Shown one piece after another: positions 1 to 6,969 of a stretch of 25,548 nt of DNA. The notes under the pieces were generated by a model, which was given only the letters and a program-made list of their open reading frames with translations, did no database searches and was not told the origin of the DNA. Origin of the DNA: Acidobacteriota bacterium (GTDB taxonomy: Bacteria > Acidobacteriota > Terriglobia > Terriglobales > Acidobacteriaceae); NCBI GenBank assembly GCA_021799405.1, contig JAJZAL010000051.1, positions 1 through 25,548 of the forward strand, written 5' to 3'. Each line of letters starts with the position of its first letter. Position 1 is the first letter of the stretch. The position numbers and the translations under genes were made by a program.

Positions 1-76
1 CTCCTTGACGTGTGCTTGGCGGCTCACGTCTCGGAGTCTCTGGGTGGACTCCCGAATATGTCAAACTCCTACTGCC

Positions 77-95
77 TCCCCGGCAGAGCCGGGGG
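77..95 (-). terminator. Weak hairpin downstream of the rubrerythrin gene
   Basis: A GC-rich hairpin (CCCCGGC, loop AGA, GCCGGGG) lies about 35 bases past the stop codon of the minus-strand rubrerythrin gene. On that strand it is not followed by a T-run, so it is at best a weak intrinsic terminator. The remaining bases 1-128 show no recognisable gene. Confidence 0.3.
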
Positions 96-128
96 AACTC
101 CCCTTGCATTAGCCTGCATGGAAGTCGA

Positions 129-623
129 CTACGGCTGTCCGGAGTGAGACTGAGCCTCCAGATGTGCGAGTTCCACTCGAAAGGCGTCAAGGTGACGGGC
201 CTCGTCGGCCGCAATTTCGCGAAACCTGAGAGCGGCTTCATGGTCACCGACCCTGTCCGCCGCAGCGGCGAAATCGGGATACATGGTTTGGCTTTCGTAG
301 GATTCTCCAGCAATCGCGTCCTTGAGATTTTCGATATCGGAACCGACGATGCCAGCCAATTTTGCTTCTTCGGCGAAATGTTCGTACTTCTCGGTATTTG
401 CGGTCGTTTCGAACAGCTTCGCCAGTTCAGGATTTCCCTCCTCCCTGGCATGCTCCGCGAACACCGTATATTTTGCATGCGCGAAGGCCTCTCCGTGCAT
501 GGCAGTCGATAAATTCTCGAGCGTCGTTGCATGCAGGTGGTGAGAGCCGCCGGCAGAAATCTGTCCAAGCGCGAACGACGTAACCGCGAGACATGCCAGC
601 GCAAGTATCTTTTTCCAGGACAT
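129..623 (-). CDS. Exported rubrerythrin-like ferritin-family protein (no rubredoxin domain)
   Basis: This 164-residue protein begins with a Sec-type signal peptide (KK, then hydrophobic residues 6-20), followed by a ferritin-like four-helix domain. Di-iron ligand candidates are E45 in helix 1 (HGEAFAHAKY), E78/E81 and H82 in helix 2 (TEKYEHF), E107 and E110 in helix 3 (GESYESQTMYP), and E141 and H144 in helix 4 (DEARH). The MYPDF and paired E/H motifs are typical of rubrerythrins, which reduce peroxide with a di-iron centre. The C-terminal rubredoxin domain of classical rubrerythrin is absent, so another electron donor would be needed. Export predicts a periplasmic place of action, which is unusual because most rubrerythrins are cytoplasmic. 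A purine-rich SD (AAGGGGGAG) precedes the ATG. The gene is divergent from the exported protein at 819, and a CRP/FNR-like palindrome lies about 80 bp upstream. Family assignment is good; the substrate is inferred. Confidence 0.85.
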   Translation of the reverse strand: MSWKKILALACLAVTSFALGQISAGGSHHLHATTLENLSTAMHGEAFAHAKYTVFAEHAREEGNPELAKLFETTANTEKYEHFAEEAKLAGIVGSDIENLKDAIAGESYESQTMYPDFAAAADRVGDHEAALRFREIAADEARHLDAFRVELAHLEAQSHSGQP

Positions 624-694
624 AACTCCCCCTTGAGACGGAAGAACTTCGCTGTCTCCTGAAAGTAAGGATGGGAGATTTTACACGGCTCAAC

Positions 695-710
695 TGTGAC
701 TGAAATCACG
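695..710. promoter_or_regulatory. CRP/FNR-type palindrome, copy 1 (rubrerythrin side)
   Basis: TGTGA-CTGAAA-TCACG. The centre (702.5) is 79.5 bp from the rubrerythrin ATG. Reading toward that gene, a weak -10-like hexamer CATCCT (673 to 668) would put the site at about -41.5, the classical class II activator position. The motif is seen directly; the regulatory role is inferred from recurrence at eight places in the window. Confidence 0.7.
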
Positions 711-732
711 CAGATTGGTGTTCGTCAGGGCC

Positions 733-748
733 TGTGACCGGCATCACT
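733..748. promoter_or_regulatory. CRP/FNR-type palindrome, copy 2 (side of the gene at 819)
   Basis: TGTGA-CCGGCA-TCACT. The centre (740.5) is 78.5 bp from the ATG at 819, mirroring copy 1 on the other side of this divergent region. A weak hexamer CAGACT (771-776) would place the site near -42.5. The two sites are 38 bp apart, centre to centre. Confidence 0.7.
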
Positions 749-818
749 GTAAGTGGTTCCTGAATCCGCACAGACTCCGTGGTAGTGGAAGAAAGTTCGA
801 CTCGCTGTGGAGAGAAGT

Positions 819-1379
819 ATGAGATTCCGTCGGATACTCAGCGTTTCCGCCATCTTATTCGCTCTGATACTGATGATGGCGGGGTTACCCCGTGCTTCTG
901 CGCAGGCCGCAGATTCGGCTCACGTGAATCGGTTGCTGACCGATGCCGAGCATTATGCCAATCAAGCCTCGAATGATTCGGAGGAGTTGGAAACTTACAC
1001 CAGAACAAAGGCAGGCTGGGAGACACATGCTCATCAACTGGAACGGATTAGAGAGCATGTCAACAACCTGGGGAAGGTAGTACAGCGGCTCAACGAGGCT
1101 CGCAGCGAGGGATCGCCCTGGCAGCAGACAACGATTGACCGGATCAATCCGCTGATGCATGAGATGGCGATGCAATTGACGGCAACCATCCAACACCTCA
1201 CGGAGCACCAGGGAGAAGTGCAGATGAAGCCGTACCAGGATTACGTGCGCGCGACCTATGAAGTGAACAGGCGCGCCGCCAGGATCATCTCTGACTATGT
1301 GGAATACGGCAAGGCAAAATCGAAGGCCGAGGTTCTGGGGCAGCAGATGAAAGCACCATCCTCAGGCGAGTCAGAATAG
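819..1379 (+). CDS. Small exported helical protein of unknown function
   Basis: I do not recognise this 186-residue protein. It starts with a clear signal peptide (MRFRRI, hydrophobic stretch to about residue 22, ASA cleavage motif near 25-27). The mature part is predicted almost entirely alpha-helical and is rich in His, Glu and Gln, with clusters such as ETHAHQLERIREHV and IQHLTEH, so a helical bundle is likely and metal binding is possible but unproven. I chose ATG 819 because GGAGAG sits about 4 bases upstream and the signal peptide starts there; an in-frame GTG at 807 is the alternative. The gene is divergent from the periplasmic rubrerythrin and has its own CRP/FNR-like palindrome at 733-748, so the two are probably induced together and may act in the same compartment. 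A terminator-like hairpin follows the stop codon. Confidence 0.75.
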   Translation: MRFRRILSVSAILFALILMMAGLPRASAQAADSAHVNRLLTDAEHYANQASNDSEELETYTRTKAGWETHAHQLERIREHVNNLGKVVQRLNEARSEGSPWQQTTIDRINPLMHEMAMQLTATIQHLTEHQGEVQMKPYQDYVRATYEVNRRAARIISDYVEYGKAKSKAEVLGQQMKAPSSGESE

Positions 1380-1392
1380 CGCATTTGCAGGG

Positions 1393-1442
1393 CGCCACCC
1401 TCGGAGAATCGAAGCAGGCATTCCTGAGGGTGGCGTTATCCC
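1393..1442 (+). terminator. Probable intrinsic terminator after the exported helical protein gene
   Basis: A perfect 10-bp stem (CGCCACCCTC at 1393-1402 with GAGGGTGGCG at 1426-1435, 23-base loop) is followed by a T/C-rich stretch. It lies 14 bases past the stop at 1379 and separates that gene from the VWA gene. The long loop and weak T-run make it moderate rather than strong. Confidence 0.55.
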
Positions 1443-1498
1443 TTCTGTTTCAATTGTGGCGGCTCAACGCATAAGTATTCCAGTGCGAGGAGGCCAGC

Positions 1499-2566
1499 AT
1501 GGTACGATTTCGTTCCCTTCTCCTGACAGTGATACTTGCGGCGCTCCCAGCATGGGGAGCGCCGTCTTCCCCACAACATGGATCCGCGCAGCAGCCGAAC
1601 ACACAGGTTAGTCCTCTCCAGCCAGTGGAAGCCGCACAGGTGCAGCCGTATCCGTCGACCACAGACCTTGTGAACGTGGACGTGATGGTTACAGACGATC
1701 AGGGCCGCATCATCGGCGGCCTGAAACCAGGCAATTTCCGCATTCTTGACGACAAGCAACCCCGCGAAATCCGGTACTTTGCACCGCCGAAGACTCCGAT
1801 GACGGTTGTGATTCTGATGGAGTACAGCTCGATGTCGTACCAGTACTACGCAGCAAAATCGGCGTACTGGGGATCGCGCTTTCTCGACGAACTGGAACCG
1901 GAAGACTGGGTCGCGCTGGTGACCTATGACCTGCAATCGAAGGTGCAGGTGGACTTTACCCATAACAATTATGCGGTGCGGGAAGCGATTGCCGGACTGG
2001 GCTTTCCTACGTTCCGCGAAACAAACCTGTTCGACTCGTTGGTGGACGTGGTGGAGCGACTAGAAACGGTACGAGGGCGGAAGGCGGTTCTGGTGGTGGG
2101 AACAGGAGTGAACACCTTCAGCGCCTCGACCTTTGACGAAGTGAGGCGGCAGCTGCGCAAGTCGGACGCAATCGTCTTTTGCGTCGGCACAGCGGAACAG
2201 GAATATGTGCGCTTCAGAGGATCCACTGCCGGCTACGCGATGACAAAGAATCAACTGAGTGCTTTTGCAAAACAGACGGGTGGCATCGCCTATTTCCCAC
2301 GATTTGAGGGCGCGTTGCCGGAGGTCTTCTCGTCGATTGCCGCTTTACTGCGGAACGCATACACGCTGGCATTTGCGGTTCCGGAGGATGCCCGGGATGG
2401 ACGCTACCATCGCCTGAAGGTGGAGATTGTAGGTCCGGACGGGAAGCCGCTGCGGGTTCAGGACAAGCAAGGCAAGTGGCACAAGCTCGAAGTGATGGCG
2501 AGAGAAGGCTATATCGCGCCAAAGGCTGCAAGCGGTTCCTCTGAAGGCAAAGCCGGCAGCAGATAA
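1499..2566 (+). CDS. Secreted VWA-domain protein (VWFA-related type of Acidobacteria)
   Basis: This 355-residue protein has an N-terminal signal peptide (residues 1 to about 20) and then a Pro/Gln-rich linker. An NVDVMVTDDQG...LKPGNFRILDDKQPREI segment follows (about 56-95), typical of the VWFA-related proteins abundant in Acidobacteria, and then a VWA domain (about 100-300). The metal-ion-dependent adhesion site is degenerate. The usual DxSxS is replaced by E108-Y-S-S-M-S113, T175 is kept in ETNLFDS, and the later acidic position reads GTGVN. It may therefore bind metal weakly or not at all. GAGGAGG at 1487-1493 is a good SD for this ATG. The M48 peptidase gene begins 18 bases after the stop, so the two are almost certainly co-transcribed. 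The role is probably extracytoplasmic protein binding, perhaps as a partner of that peptidase; this is inference. Confidence 0.85.
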   Translation: MVRFRSLLLTVILAALPAWGAPSSPQHGSAQQPNTQVSPLQPVEAAQVQPYPSTTDLVNVDVMVTDDQGRIIGGLKPGNFRILDDKQPREIRYFAPPKTPMTVVILMEYSSMSYQYYAAKSAYWGSRFLDELEPEDWVALVTYDLQSKVQVDFTHNNYAVREAIAGLGFPTFRETNLFDSLVDVVERLETVRGRKAVLVVGTGVNTFSASTFDEVRRQLRKSDAIVFCVGTAEQEYVRFRGSTAGYAMTKNQLSAFAKQTGGIAYFPRFEGALPEVFSSIAALLRNAYTLAFAVPEDARDGRYHRLKVEIVGPDGKPLRVQDKQGKWHKLEVMAREGYIAPKAASGSSEGKAGSR

Positions 2567-2583
2567 AGCAAGGAGAGGTCACG

Positions 2584-4116
2584 ATGATTCGCGAAACGGT
2601 TCAAGGGATTTTGCATCGGCTCATCGCAGTGGGCCTGTGCGTCGCGCTGACAGCGCTGCCAATCGTCGACGAGCAGGTCTGGGCACAGGAAACTCAGAAT
2701 AAGACGCAAACTACCACCGCGGTTGCGCAGCGACCTGCGGAGTCGCCGGCAACGCTGCGCTCCTACCTTGATAAGCCCTACGAAGAACTGTTTCGCGTAG
2801 CTCCCACGGTGCACTTTACGCAACAGGAGTACGAGCAGCAGCGGGAGCTTCTGAAGCAGGGTGAGAGCGCATGTCGCAAGCGCTTCAGCAACGATGCCTC
2901 CACGTTTGGCAAAGCCGTCGAGGCGGCACGGAAGCAATTGAAACAGGGTGGCGCGTCCATTTCAGACAGACAACGGCATGCCCTGCACTGCACGATTCAA
3001 AATCAGGAAATGCTCCGCAGTGAAGCGAAGATGCTGACCGACCACGCGATTCCGACTGCGTACGACAATCTGTTTGCGAAGCTGGATCTGCTGCAGAACT
3101 GGCCAACGCAATACCTGGACATCAAGGCGGAGATCACAACCGGCGCTTATCATAATCGGCGCTGGGGCGATGTGAAGGATATCGGTTTTCGGGATATTGC
3201 CCCCGGACAGGAAAAGGACGTCAAGCGCGGACAGGATGCGGTACGGGAACTTCGTCGCATGGGCCTGCTGCCACCGGACCTTGAGAACAAGGCCATTCAG
3301 AGTTATGTGCGCTCGGTGGGCGAGCGAGTGGCGCGCAACTCTGATCTGAAGGTTCCGTTGCACATCACGGTGCTGCAGTCCCGCGAAATCAATGCCTTTG
3401 CTCTTCCCGGCGGTTATCTCTTCGTGGAGCGGGGCCTGCTGGAGGCAGCAGACAACGAATCAGAACTGGCGGGCGTGATTGCGCATGAGATTGCGCACGA
3501 CACGGCACGGCACAGCGCGAAAATGATGAAGCGTGCGACAATTGCCAGCCTCTTTTACCAGGCCGCGCAGATTGCTGCCGTCATTCTGACCGGCGGCGTG
3601 GCCGGGATTGGGCTCTACTATGCGTTGCAATACGGATTCTACGGGCTCGGGCTGGTCATCAACCTGAAGCTGCTGGGCGTGAGCCGGGATTATGAACTGG
3701 AAGCAGATCAGCTTGGCGTGCAGTATGCCTGGAAGGCCGGTTATGATCCGGCTGGCTTTTTGAACTTCTTTGACAAGATGGCGACGCGGGTAGGGTACGT
3801 GAATGGCGTGAGCTGGTTCCGGACCCACCCGCCGTTCTACCAGAGGATGGTGGACGCGGAGCGGGAAATCATGTTCCTGCCGAAGCAGGAAAAGATGACC
3901 GTGCAGACCCCGGAATTTCTGGAAATGAAGAAGGAGCTGAAACCGATTGTGGTGCAACAGGAGAAAGAAGAGAAAGGCAAACCGAGTCTTCTGATCCAAC
4001 GCGAAGAAGGGTGTACGCCGCCACCGAAGATAGAGTACACGCCCGGTCAGCCGATTGAGCAACTATGCCAGGGAACGAGACCAACGGCCCATGGGGCAGG
4101 GCCAGATTCGCAATAG
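2584..4116 (+). CDS. Exported M48-family zinc metalloprotease
   Basis: This 510-residue protein has a signal peptide or signal anchor (residues 1 to about 35, ending near VWAQ). A helical region (about 70-200) precedes an M48 catalytic domain. The zinc-binding HEIAH is at 301-305 and the third ligand glutamate lies in ELEAD at 371-375. Between them is a hydrophobic segment (about 317-360), as in many M48 peptidases. Downstream, GVSWFRTHPPFYQRM is the conserved THP substrate-groove region. The C-terminus is charged (EEKGKPS) and then Pro-rich. The family includes the periplasmic quality-control protease BepA and the membrane protease HtpX; the signal peptide and lack of strong multi-pass topology favour a BepA-like envelope role. 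AAGGAGAGG is a good SD 8 bases before the ATG. The gene follows the VWA gene by 18 bp, and a strong terminator lies downstream. Confidence 0.9.
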   Translation: MIRETVQGILHRLIAVGLCVALTALPIVDEQVWAQETQNKTQTTTAVAQRPAESPATLRSYLDKPYEELFRVAPTVHFTQQEYEQQRELLKQGESACRKRFSNDASTFGKAVEAARKQLKQGGASISDRQRHALHCTIQNQEMLRSEAKMLTDHAIPTAYDNLFAKLDLLQNWPTQYLDIKAEITTGAYHNRRWGDVKDIGFRDIAPGQEKDVKRGQDAVRELRRMGLLPPDLENKAIQSYVRSVGERVARNSDLKVPLHITVLQSREINAFALPGGYLFVERGLLEAADNESELAGVIAHEIAHDTARHSAKMMKRATIASLFYQAAQIAAVILTGGVAGIGLYYALQYGFYGLGLVINLKLLGVSRDYELEADQLGVQYAWKAGYDPAGFLNFFDKMATRVGYVNGVSWFRTHPPFYQRMVDAEREIMFLPKQEKMTVQTPEFLEMKKELKPIVVQQEKEEKGKPSLLIQREEGCTPPPKIEYTPGQPIEQLCQGTRPTAHGAGPDSQ

Positions 4117-4156
4117 GCAATCGGCGCGAGGTGGTCGCGTCATCCACGGCAAGAGA

Positions 4157-4189
4157 AGAGAGCGTGATCAGCGCTCTCTTTCTTATTTC
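4157..4189 (+). terminator. Intrinsic terminator of the VWA-M48 operon
   Basis: An 8-bp stem (AGAGAGCG at 4157-4164, loop TGATCAG, CGCTCTCT at 4172-4179) is followed immediately by TTCTTATTT. It sits 40 bases after the M48 stop, in the convergent gap with the minus-strand membrane-protein gene ending at 4274. Nothing else is evident in 4117-4273. Confidence 0.75.
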
Positions 4190-4273
4190 GCATTCTCTAT
4201 TGCACGAAACCCCACGGAGGCGCAAGGAACGTGGCTCTTGCGCAACATGCAAGCGTCGCGGTCACTCGGGAGA

Positions 4274-4849
4274 TTATGAAACATCTGGTGCATGGGGGAA
4301 GCGGAAGAAGACAAATGGCACAAGCTGCAGAATGGTTAACAGAGCGACATAGGTAAGCAGGCTGACGACATCCTGAGTGGAAAGAGATGCCCCAAAAATC
4401 AGAGCCAGGCCAAGAAGGATTTCAACGGTGCCACCAACCCTGAGGCCGCGCCGGTAATTCGGATGACGTTCGAAGTGGCGGGCGACTCGAAACTCCGCCA
4501 GCCCGAACAAAAGAGCGTGCGGGGACGCCACGAGAGCGACAGTTTGCAGGGAGCTGGTGTCGGAAATCGCAAGATAGAGGCCGCTCCCGAGCGAGATGAA
4601 ACCCAGGACGAGATAGGTGACAAGTTCGCGCCGGTGGCCTCTGCCGAACTGAAAGGCCATTGTGCTTTCGACAATCCCAATCGTGACAAAGACAGCAGAA
4701 GCGATGGTGACCACGAACAACGCACCGACGGTTTCAAACCGCGCATGCGCAAGAACCGGTCGCAGATGAAAGCTGTAGGCGATGAAGCCTCCCAGCAGAA
4801 GGATGAGAATTCCGACCGCAATGCGATGCAGGTGAAGTTCGTACTTCAT
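4274..4849 (-). CDS. Small multi-pass membrane protein of unknown function
   Basis: This 191-residue protein has about five to six predicted membrane segments (approximately 9-29, 42-62, 78-96, 103-118, 140-156 and 160-178). Short basic loops such as GRGHRRE and ERHPNYRRGLR separate some of them. I do not recognise the family; the topology is loosely like small stress-associated membrane proteins of the HdeD/DUF308 kind, but no diagnostic motif was found. No SD is visible before the ATG. A CRP/FNR-like palindrome is centred only 45.5 bp upstream, so a class II promoter there would give a transcript with almost no leader. The downstream neighbour on the other strand is the M48 protease, ended by a terminator. 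The upstream neighbour, the metal ATPase, is on the same strand, ends at 4919, and could also read through. Confidence 0.7.
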   Translation of the reverse strand: MKYELHLHRIAVGILILLLGGFIAYSFHLRPVLAHARFETVGALFVVTIASAVFVTIGIVESTMAFQFGRGHRRELVTYLVLGFISLGSGLYLAISDTSSLQTVALVASPHALLFGLAEFRVARHFERHPNYRRGLRVGGTVEILLGLALIFGASLSTQDVVSLLTYVALLTILQLVPFVFFRFPHAPDVS

Positions 4850-4886
4850 AGCAGATTGATGTTCCCGCTTGCGGCAAGCGAAGCGT

Positions 4887-4902
4887 TGTGACGGTGGTCA
4901 CG
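4887..4902. promoter_or_regulatory. CRP/FNR-type palindrome, copy 3 (membrane-protein gene)
   Basis: TGTGA-CGGTGG-TCACG lies in the 69-bp gap between the end of the ATPase gene and the start of the membrane-protein gene. The only start it can serve nearby is the ATG at 4849, 45.5 bp from its centre. A weak hexamer CATCAA (4861 to 4856) would put the transcription start essentially at the ATG. Confidence 0.65.
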
Positions 4903-4918
4903 CAAGAACTGCCCGGGC

Positions 4919-6760
4919 TTAAAAGTCCCGTAACACCTTTCCTGGCACAGAAGCACGCAGCGCGTTCAGGACGGCCAGGAGGTCGATGAATTCCTGACCG
5001 ATGGCGCCTGAGATAGGCGGCAGCAGCCCAAAAGAAGCGGCGATCATACCGACGAGGCTGAGCACCATGCCGCCAACCGCACTTTCCAGCGCGACGCGCC
5101 GCATGCGATTACCGATATGCAGGAGCTCGTCCACGCGAGCGAGCGACGGCTCCAGGATGACGGCTCCGGCGGCCTCGGCGAGAATGTCACTGCTTTGTCC
5201 GAAGGCCACGCCCACGGTTGCCGCCAACATGGCGGGCGCGTCATTGACCCCATCTCCCAGGAAGAGCGTGGGCATTTTTTCAGTTTCCTCACGCACCATG
5301 CGAAGTTTGTCCTCCGGCTCCAGGCCGGCGTAAACATCCTGGATGCCGACGATTTCAGCCAGGTAGCGCACCTCGGTGTCGCGGTCACCGGAAAGAATGG
5401 TGAGGTTATGAATCTGGTGCCTGGGCAGAAGATGGCTGATAAAAGGCTTGCTCTCCACGCGGGGGCGATCACGAAAACGAATGAGCCCGGCGAGCCGTTC
5501 ATCGACCAGAATGATGCACTCCATGCCGAGGGTGTCTGCCGGAAGGTTGGCCTGCATTTCCGGAGTGAGTTTGCGCCGCCCAGTTACGAGGACGGCTCTC
5601 CCTTGAATCACGCCCCGCAATCCCTGTCCGGGCTTTTCGCTGATGCTGTCGACGGGCGGAAGCTCGAGGTGCTCTTCTTCCGCAGCGCGGAGGATGGCGG
5701 AAGCGAGTGGATGCTTGGAGTATAGTTCCAGGGCGGCGCTGAAGCGCAGGATCTCTTCTCGAGAAAAGCTTTCAAATGCAACGACATCCGTCACGTTTGG
5801 CTCGCCGTGCGTCAGCGTACCGGTTTTATCAAAGAACATGCTGCGCACCTGCCCCACCTGCTCAAGCACGACGGGTTTCTTGATCACGATGCCGCGTTTG
5901 GCTGCGAGGGATATGGCTCCAATCACCGAGATGGGAATAGCCAACAACAGAGGACACGGTGTCGCAATGACCAGGACGGCCAGGAACCGGTCAGGCTGCC
6001 GGCTGACGAGCCATGCCGCCAGCGCGATGGCGACGGCGAGAGGCGTGTACCAGGCTCCAAGACGGTCGGCCAGTCGCCGGATGGCCGGGGGGCTGGCTTC
6101 GGCATCTCGCATGACTTTCATGATGCGAGCGTAACGGGAATCGATCGCGAGCTTGTCGGCAATGATGGTGAGGGCTGCATCTTCGTTGAGTGCGCCGGAA
6201 ATGACCTGCGAACCTGCCGTCTTGCGAATGCGGAACGGCTCGCCAGTGAGAAAGGATTCATCCATCGTGCCTGTGCCTGAGACTACGGTTCCGTCCACAG
6301 GGCAAATTTCGTGTGGAAAGACGGCGAGGCGGTCGCCGATGTGGATGGCATCGACTGCAATGTCGGATGTACGACCGTTATCCAGACGGTGAGCGATGCT
6401 GGGGGTACGCTTGGCGAGCGCTTCAAGGACGGACGAGGCGCGGCGAGTGGCATATCGTTCCAGAGCCTGCCCGCCAGTGAGCATGAGAATGATGATGGCG
6501 GCCACCAGCAGCTCACCAACGAAAACGGCTGTCACAATGGAGAGTCCGGCCAGAAAGTCTGCACCAAACTGACGATGCCATACCTGAACGAGGAGTTCAT
6601 ACAACAAGGGCAGGCCGCAGATGACAATGGCGATCCAGAGTGGCAGCGAGGGAACAAGCCCAGACTGGCGCAGAACAAAACGCAAGACCAGGTGGGCCAG
6701 GATGGCCGCCAGAGTAATACCCACAGCAATGCGGTCCCATAGACCTTTCACGTTTTGCAT
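4919..6760 (-). CDS. P1B-like heavy-metal-translocating P-type ATPase with TPC motif
   Basis: This 613-residue protein (from the ATG at 6760) has the full P-type ATPase core: TGEP actuator motif (172-175), phosphorylation motif DKTGT (311-315), the P1B signature HP dipeptide (KHPLA, 350-351) and GDGVND hinge (502-507). The transmembrane ion-binding motif is TPC (267-269, ATPCPLL) rather than the CPC of copper and zinc pumps. TPC is described for P1B-5-type pumps linked to Ni/Fe, but this protein lacks the C-terminal hemerythrin domain of that group and any N-terminal metal-binding domain, so the metal is not predictable. I chose 6760 because GAGGAG lies just upstream, although the spacing is short; a TTG at 6802 or ATG at 6784 in the same frame are alternatives. 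A perfect CRP/FNR-like site at 6910-6925 precedes it. Confidence 0.88.
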   Translation of the reverse strand: MQNVKGLWDRIAVGITLAAILAHLVLRFVLRQSGLVPSLPLWIAIVICGLPLLYELLVQVWHRQFGADFLAGLSIVTAVFVGELLVAAIIILMLTGGQALERYATRRASSVLEALAKRTPSIAHRLDNGRTSDIAVDAIHIGDRLAVFPHEICPVDGTVVSGTGTMDESFLTGEPFRIRKTAGSQVISGALNEDAALTIIADKLAIDSRYARIMKVMRDAEASPPAIRRLADRLGAWYTPLAVAIALAAWLVSRQPDRFLAVLVIATPCPLLLAIPISVIGAISLAAKRGIVIKKPVVLEQVGQVRSMFFDKTGTLTHGEPNVTDVVAFESFSREEILRFSAALELYSKHPLASAILRAAEEEHLELPPVDSISEKPGQGLRGVIQGRAVLVTGRRKLTPEMQANLPADTLGMECIILVDERLAGLIRFRDRPRVESKPFISHLLPRHQIHNLTILSGDRDTEVRYLAEIVGIQDVYAGLEPEDKLRMVREETEKMPTLFLGDGVNDAPAMLAATVGVAFGQSSDILAEAAGAVILEPSLARVDELLHIGNRMRRVALESAVGGMVLSLVGMIAASFGLLPPISGAIGQEFIDLLAVLNALRASVPGKVLRDF

Positions 6761-6879
6761 ACTCCTCGAATCTGCATGGGGCATCCGTTGCAAACAAGAC
6801 AACGCATTGAAGACGACATCAACCCTTTGAAAATGGTGAAGTTATAAGCGCGGTGACAGAAACCGCCCGCATAGATGAG

Positions 6880-6885
6880 ACTATG
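6880..6885 (-). promoter_or_regulatory. Possible -10 box of the ATPase promoter
   Basis: CATAGT, read on the minus strand, matches the -10 consensus at 4 of 6 positions. It starts 32.5 bp from the centre of the palindrome at 6910-6925. That spacing is close to a class II activator promoter. The rest of the 6761-6969 gap is AT-richer than its surroundings and holds no gene. Confidence 0.35.
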
Positions 6886-6909
6886 AAAATTTAAATCTGG
6901 CGTTATCGA

Positions 6910-6925
6910 TGTGATACCAATCACA
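6910..6925. promoter_or_regulatory. CRP/FNR-type palindrome, copy 4 (perfect match, ATPase gene)
   Basis: TGTGA-TACCAA-TCACA is a perfect copy of the classical CRP half-sites. The gap lies between the ATPase gene start and the 3' end of the M50 gene (same strand), so the ATPase is the only plausible target. The spacing to the ATG at 6760 is about 157 bp, implying a long leader. Confidence 0.75.
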
Positions 6926-6969
6926 TTGCTTCCAAGCACTCGGCTGCCAAGAGATGAGCGTGCCTGTGG

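Noticed and set aside
1..128. Gene fragment at the left edge
   Set aside because: No frame here has a recognisable domain, start signal or family match; a plus-strand frame continuing into 512 is antisense to the rubrerythrin gene.
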